From: Zeugodacus cucurbitae
Lineage: Eukaryota > Arthropoda > Insecta > Diptera > Tephritidae
Direction: 5' to 3'
Assembly (NCBI RefSeq): GCF_028554725.1
Contig: NC_071671.1
Span: 20,087,501-20,151,500, forward strand
DNA: 64,000 bases
The position numbers and the translations under genes were made by a program. Shown in pieces: positions 61,136 to 64,000 of the stretch (the stretch's first letter is position 1; each line of letters starts with the position of its first letter). The notes beneath the pieces were generated by a model that ran no database searches, was not told where the DNA came from, and saw only the letters and a program-made list of their open reading frames with translations.

Positions 61136-63860
61136 ATCCTTATTTAGCCTAAAGAAAGCAGAACTAACGGCCCTTGAGATTACAGTTATTACTTTCTTTG
61201 AACTACATATTCAATGCTACTAACATACGATAGATTCAAACTGAACTCTTAATGATATATATTTTCCCACATAACCTAGAAATTTGTCTCAGTCCACCAG
61301 CTGTATAAAACAAGGAAATTAGAAATCTAAAAATAGTTGTATCATTTGGTAATAACTTAATATCGAAAGCCTTTCACACATACTTTTCAAAGCAAATAAT
61401 TTTGCCAAAAGTTACGGTTAAATAATTGCTACAACGTCTACCTAAGATTTTATATTGCTTTTTCATAAAGCTACTACCGCCCACAGTTGACGCCTGCTAC
61501 CCGTTTACTGTAAATCTCTGTAAAGCCGTAGCAATTCTTAATCACAATTGAATTTACCTGGTGTGGTGTGGCATGTCGAAAGTTTTTCAAACTTCCAGTA
61601 AGTTGCTACCATGAATTCCTAAATAGCTGAGCAATGAATACACGCAGGTCAATGTAGGCTCGGCTACAGTACAACGACTGATATAGGTAGATGACGGTTG
61701 TGATGGAGCGAATGTGTGTCAATGAATGGCAGCGGCTGTATGTCAAGTCCATGCTTTTATGCCGTTCTGTTTTCTTTTTTTGCGTTTGTGTTTTTGTTCG
61801 CCGTTTTGCTTTTGTTTTAACATTTTGTATTTGCTTTAGTTTTCGTTTTTATTTTCTGTTTATTTTTCATTTGTCTTTCACGCTGTTATGCATTGTTTTA
61901 TAGTGTTGCATGCAACCTGTCGGCTAAATTGAAAAGCTCTGTACAAAGCTGTTAAAATTGCTGTGTAACATGCATAAGCAGTAAATCCAATATATACTTA
62001 AATAACTGTAATTGAGTGCATTTGTATGTTCGTGAGTGGGTAAAAAGTCGCGAATGCCAGGCAATCGTGCTAACAACTGTGAGTAGTTCCAAAGAGTTTG
62101 CAAAGGGTGGTGAATGCCAGCTTAATTGAAATTTAGATTTAATTATGATAACACTATTTGTTTTGTGCAAGTAACACTTGCAATTAGCGTGCTTTATTGG
62201 TTTTGAAGTTACATAGATACAAATGTTTTGTAATTGGCGGAGATTTTTGAGATAAACAATTTATTGGTACGTTAAATCAATGGAAAATGAGTAACGAATT
62301 CGAAAAGTAAAAAAAAATATATATATTTGAAAGTGATTATATTTACATATACTCATAAGCTTCTATACTGCGATGAAATATAAGACCAGTCTGTTTTTGA
62401 AAAAAATCATTAATTCTTTTACATTGATGTTGTCGCCTTCGAGCTGGTCTTCATTGGTTATAATGCACACTGAAAGAATTCTCAAACTCGATTTTTGGGA
62501 TATTCTTTGGGATTTGATATATGCTTATTTAACGAAGGTCTCTGTATTACTGGCAATAGCAAAAAGTCGCTCGGAGTTTACGATGAACGTTCAGCGAAAA
62601 ACTTTGGTGTTCATTGTTTTTGAAAAAAAAAAGTTAGCATTCGAATTATTCTCTCGAATACCACCCCTGAACTTTCCTATCTCCTATAGGTACTATCTAA
62701 GTTTCTTTGTAATACTTGAAACATGATTTTTAAAATGTGAAATTAGATAGGAGACGTTTGTATTAGAAGGATCTCGTTGGTTGTCAACTCTACTCCATAT
62801 AGGACTTGTTGGTAAGAGTTCTCTTCTCTTCTAGTAAAACGGTCCAATACTGTTAATACTGTTCGTCACATAAATAAAACCACAGCGGTTTTCTTTCACA
62901 GAAACTTATAAAAGGCCAATGAATGTAAAAGAGCGGACCTTTTTTCATAAAAGAGCATAACAGGTATCCGGTATATTGTTTCCTTATGTTTCTCAGCACT
63001 TCCTTCTATAGCGTCGATGCTGTTCGAAGCATGTAATATGTACGAGATTAAATTCGTGGAAGGTCTTTATGATTTACGATCCGTTGAAAGGTCACGCAAG
63101 GAATTTTTTTACTTTTTAGATAAGTGAAATGAAACAGTATTCATGAATAAGAATATTGAAATATCAGTTATTGTTGCGGCGGCAGAAAACATTCTCGACA
63201 TGATTTTGAGGAATGCTTAACCGAATATATTTCTGAGAACGTTCCGGTTACCTAGGCTACACAGTCTATGTAACTAGGATTAGGTTCCAATGAACACCAC
63301 CTTAGGAGTATATTGGTTTCAGATTGATATTCACATTCAGATCATAATTGGTATTCGTTTCGGCGAATATGTAGTTCAGAGTGAAAATTACATACATTAC
63401 TACCAAAATTTCAGCAGCAACAGAGGGATATTTTTGACGAATATATTCCAGGTTAGGTAATTTAATTAAAGCCCTGTTTTTTATATTGTTCAATGCTTCA
63501 AGTTTTTGATTTTTATCGTATTACAAAATGAATCAATTTGAAGATATTTATCAACTAATGTAGATAGATATAGTCCAATAACCAAATTTCGACATTCCTG
63601 ATGACTTAAGCATCGTTAATAGAAAATCATTGCAGCTGAGAAAAATGCCGATTAATGCAAAAAAGAAAAATAATTATCCATTTAAATTTGATTGCATTTT
63701 TTATTTTCATTCGCGCTTAATGCCAATTTGAAAGCCTTATCGTGTTAAATTTCCCAATTGAGGCCAACAATTGCTCGGATTAATTTCACACAATGTATTT
63801 ATGTGCTTCCTCCACCACTGCTCGCCAATTCGCCAAACGGTTTCGAACTCAACCTCAGTA
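61136..63860. other. Gene-free DNA
   Basis: No exon, element or RNA gene recognised. The 117-residue frame at 62373-62726 has no domain I can name and no splice or start support. Confidence 0.45.
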
Positions 63861-64000
63861 CACAATGCCAATGCTTTACTGTGGCTTCCGTTTTTTCGTT
63901 GGCTCAGGTGTCATTTGTGGCAGTGAGTGGCAGCGTACTCACTTCAGCTACCCTGAGAGTTAGCTGCGTTGCTCAAGTTGCGTGCAGTTTAAGCGAAAAG
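63861..64000 (+). promoter_or_regulatory. Possible promoter or leader at window end
   Basis: Composition shifts to GC-richer, leader-like DNA: ACTCACTTCAGCTACC (initiator-like) followed by TGCGTGCAGTTTAAGCGAAA. It resembles fly 5' UTR sequence but has no visible coding exon before the window ends. Confidence 0.25.

Noticed and set aside
62373..62726. 117-codon frame on +
   Set aside because: No recognisable motif and no homologous copy in the window.

Overview
This window is nuclear DNA of a higher fly (Diptera, Brachycera). Three signs point there: AT-rich intergenic DNA, spliced genes whose proteins are closest in kind to Drosophila proteins (Parcas/SH3BP5, TTC7, Grass-type CLIP proteases), and a dense mix of insect transposons (RTE-like LINE, hAT, piggyBac-type TTAA elements, pogo-like, Helitron). 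The repeat style suggests a tephritid fruit fly (Bactrocera, Zeugodacus or Ceratitis); that is an inference from memory of such genomes, not a match I could run.

Gene-rich part (1-27.2 kb). On the + strand are the last three exons of a parcas (SH3BP5, Rab11 exchange factor) gene (100-1750) and an intronless TMEM126-family mitochondrial membrane protein (4094-4780). On the - strand is a complete nine-exon TTC7 gene (11140 down to 6350; 865 codons by my splicing), the scaffold of the plasma-membrane PI4-kinase III alpha complex. Three tandem - strand paralogues of a secreted Grass-like CLIP-domain serine protease follow (A 12151-15364, B 16572-20501, C 25012-27223). Each has six exons, and I could splice each into one intact frame (387, 381 and 385 codons for A, C and B). 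These are probably immune or melanisation cascade zymogens. Their introns and spacers have taken in many transposons, and the paralogues act as natural empty sites that date and bound the insertions.

Transposon-rich and gene-poor part (27.2-64 kb). I find no convincing conserved coding exon here. A transcribed-looking leader sequence at about 33.3-33.8 kb ends at a possible splice donor. It could be the untranslated first exon of a gene whose large intron fills the rest of the window, and another promoter-like stretch closes the window at 63.9-64.0 kb. Mobile DNA includes a hAT element with an exact 8-bp target duplication nested in a dispersed repeat, one TTAA element nested in another, and a Helitron remnant with exact ends holding a copy of the same dispersed repeat.

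The most unusual pattern is at 43.83-48.17 kb. A short word, CTGGTCGAA, occurs nine times exactly, and its variant CTGGTATAA four times, all on the + strand, often inside AAA-flanked doublets. No annotated feature explains it. Exon limits were set by eye from splice sites and reading frames; no search or alignment program was run.
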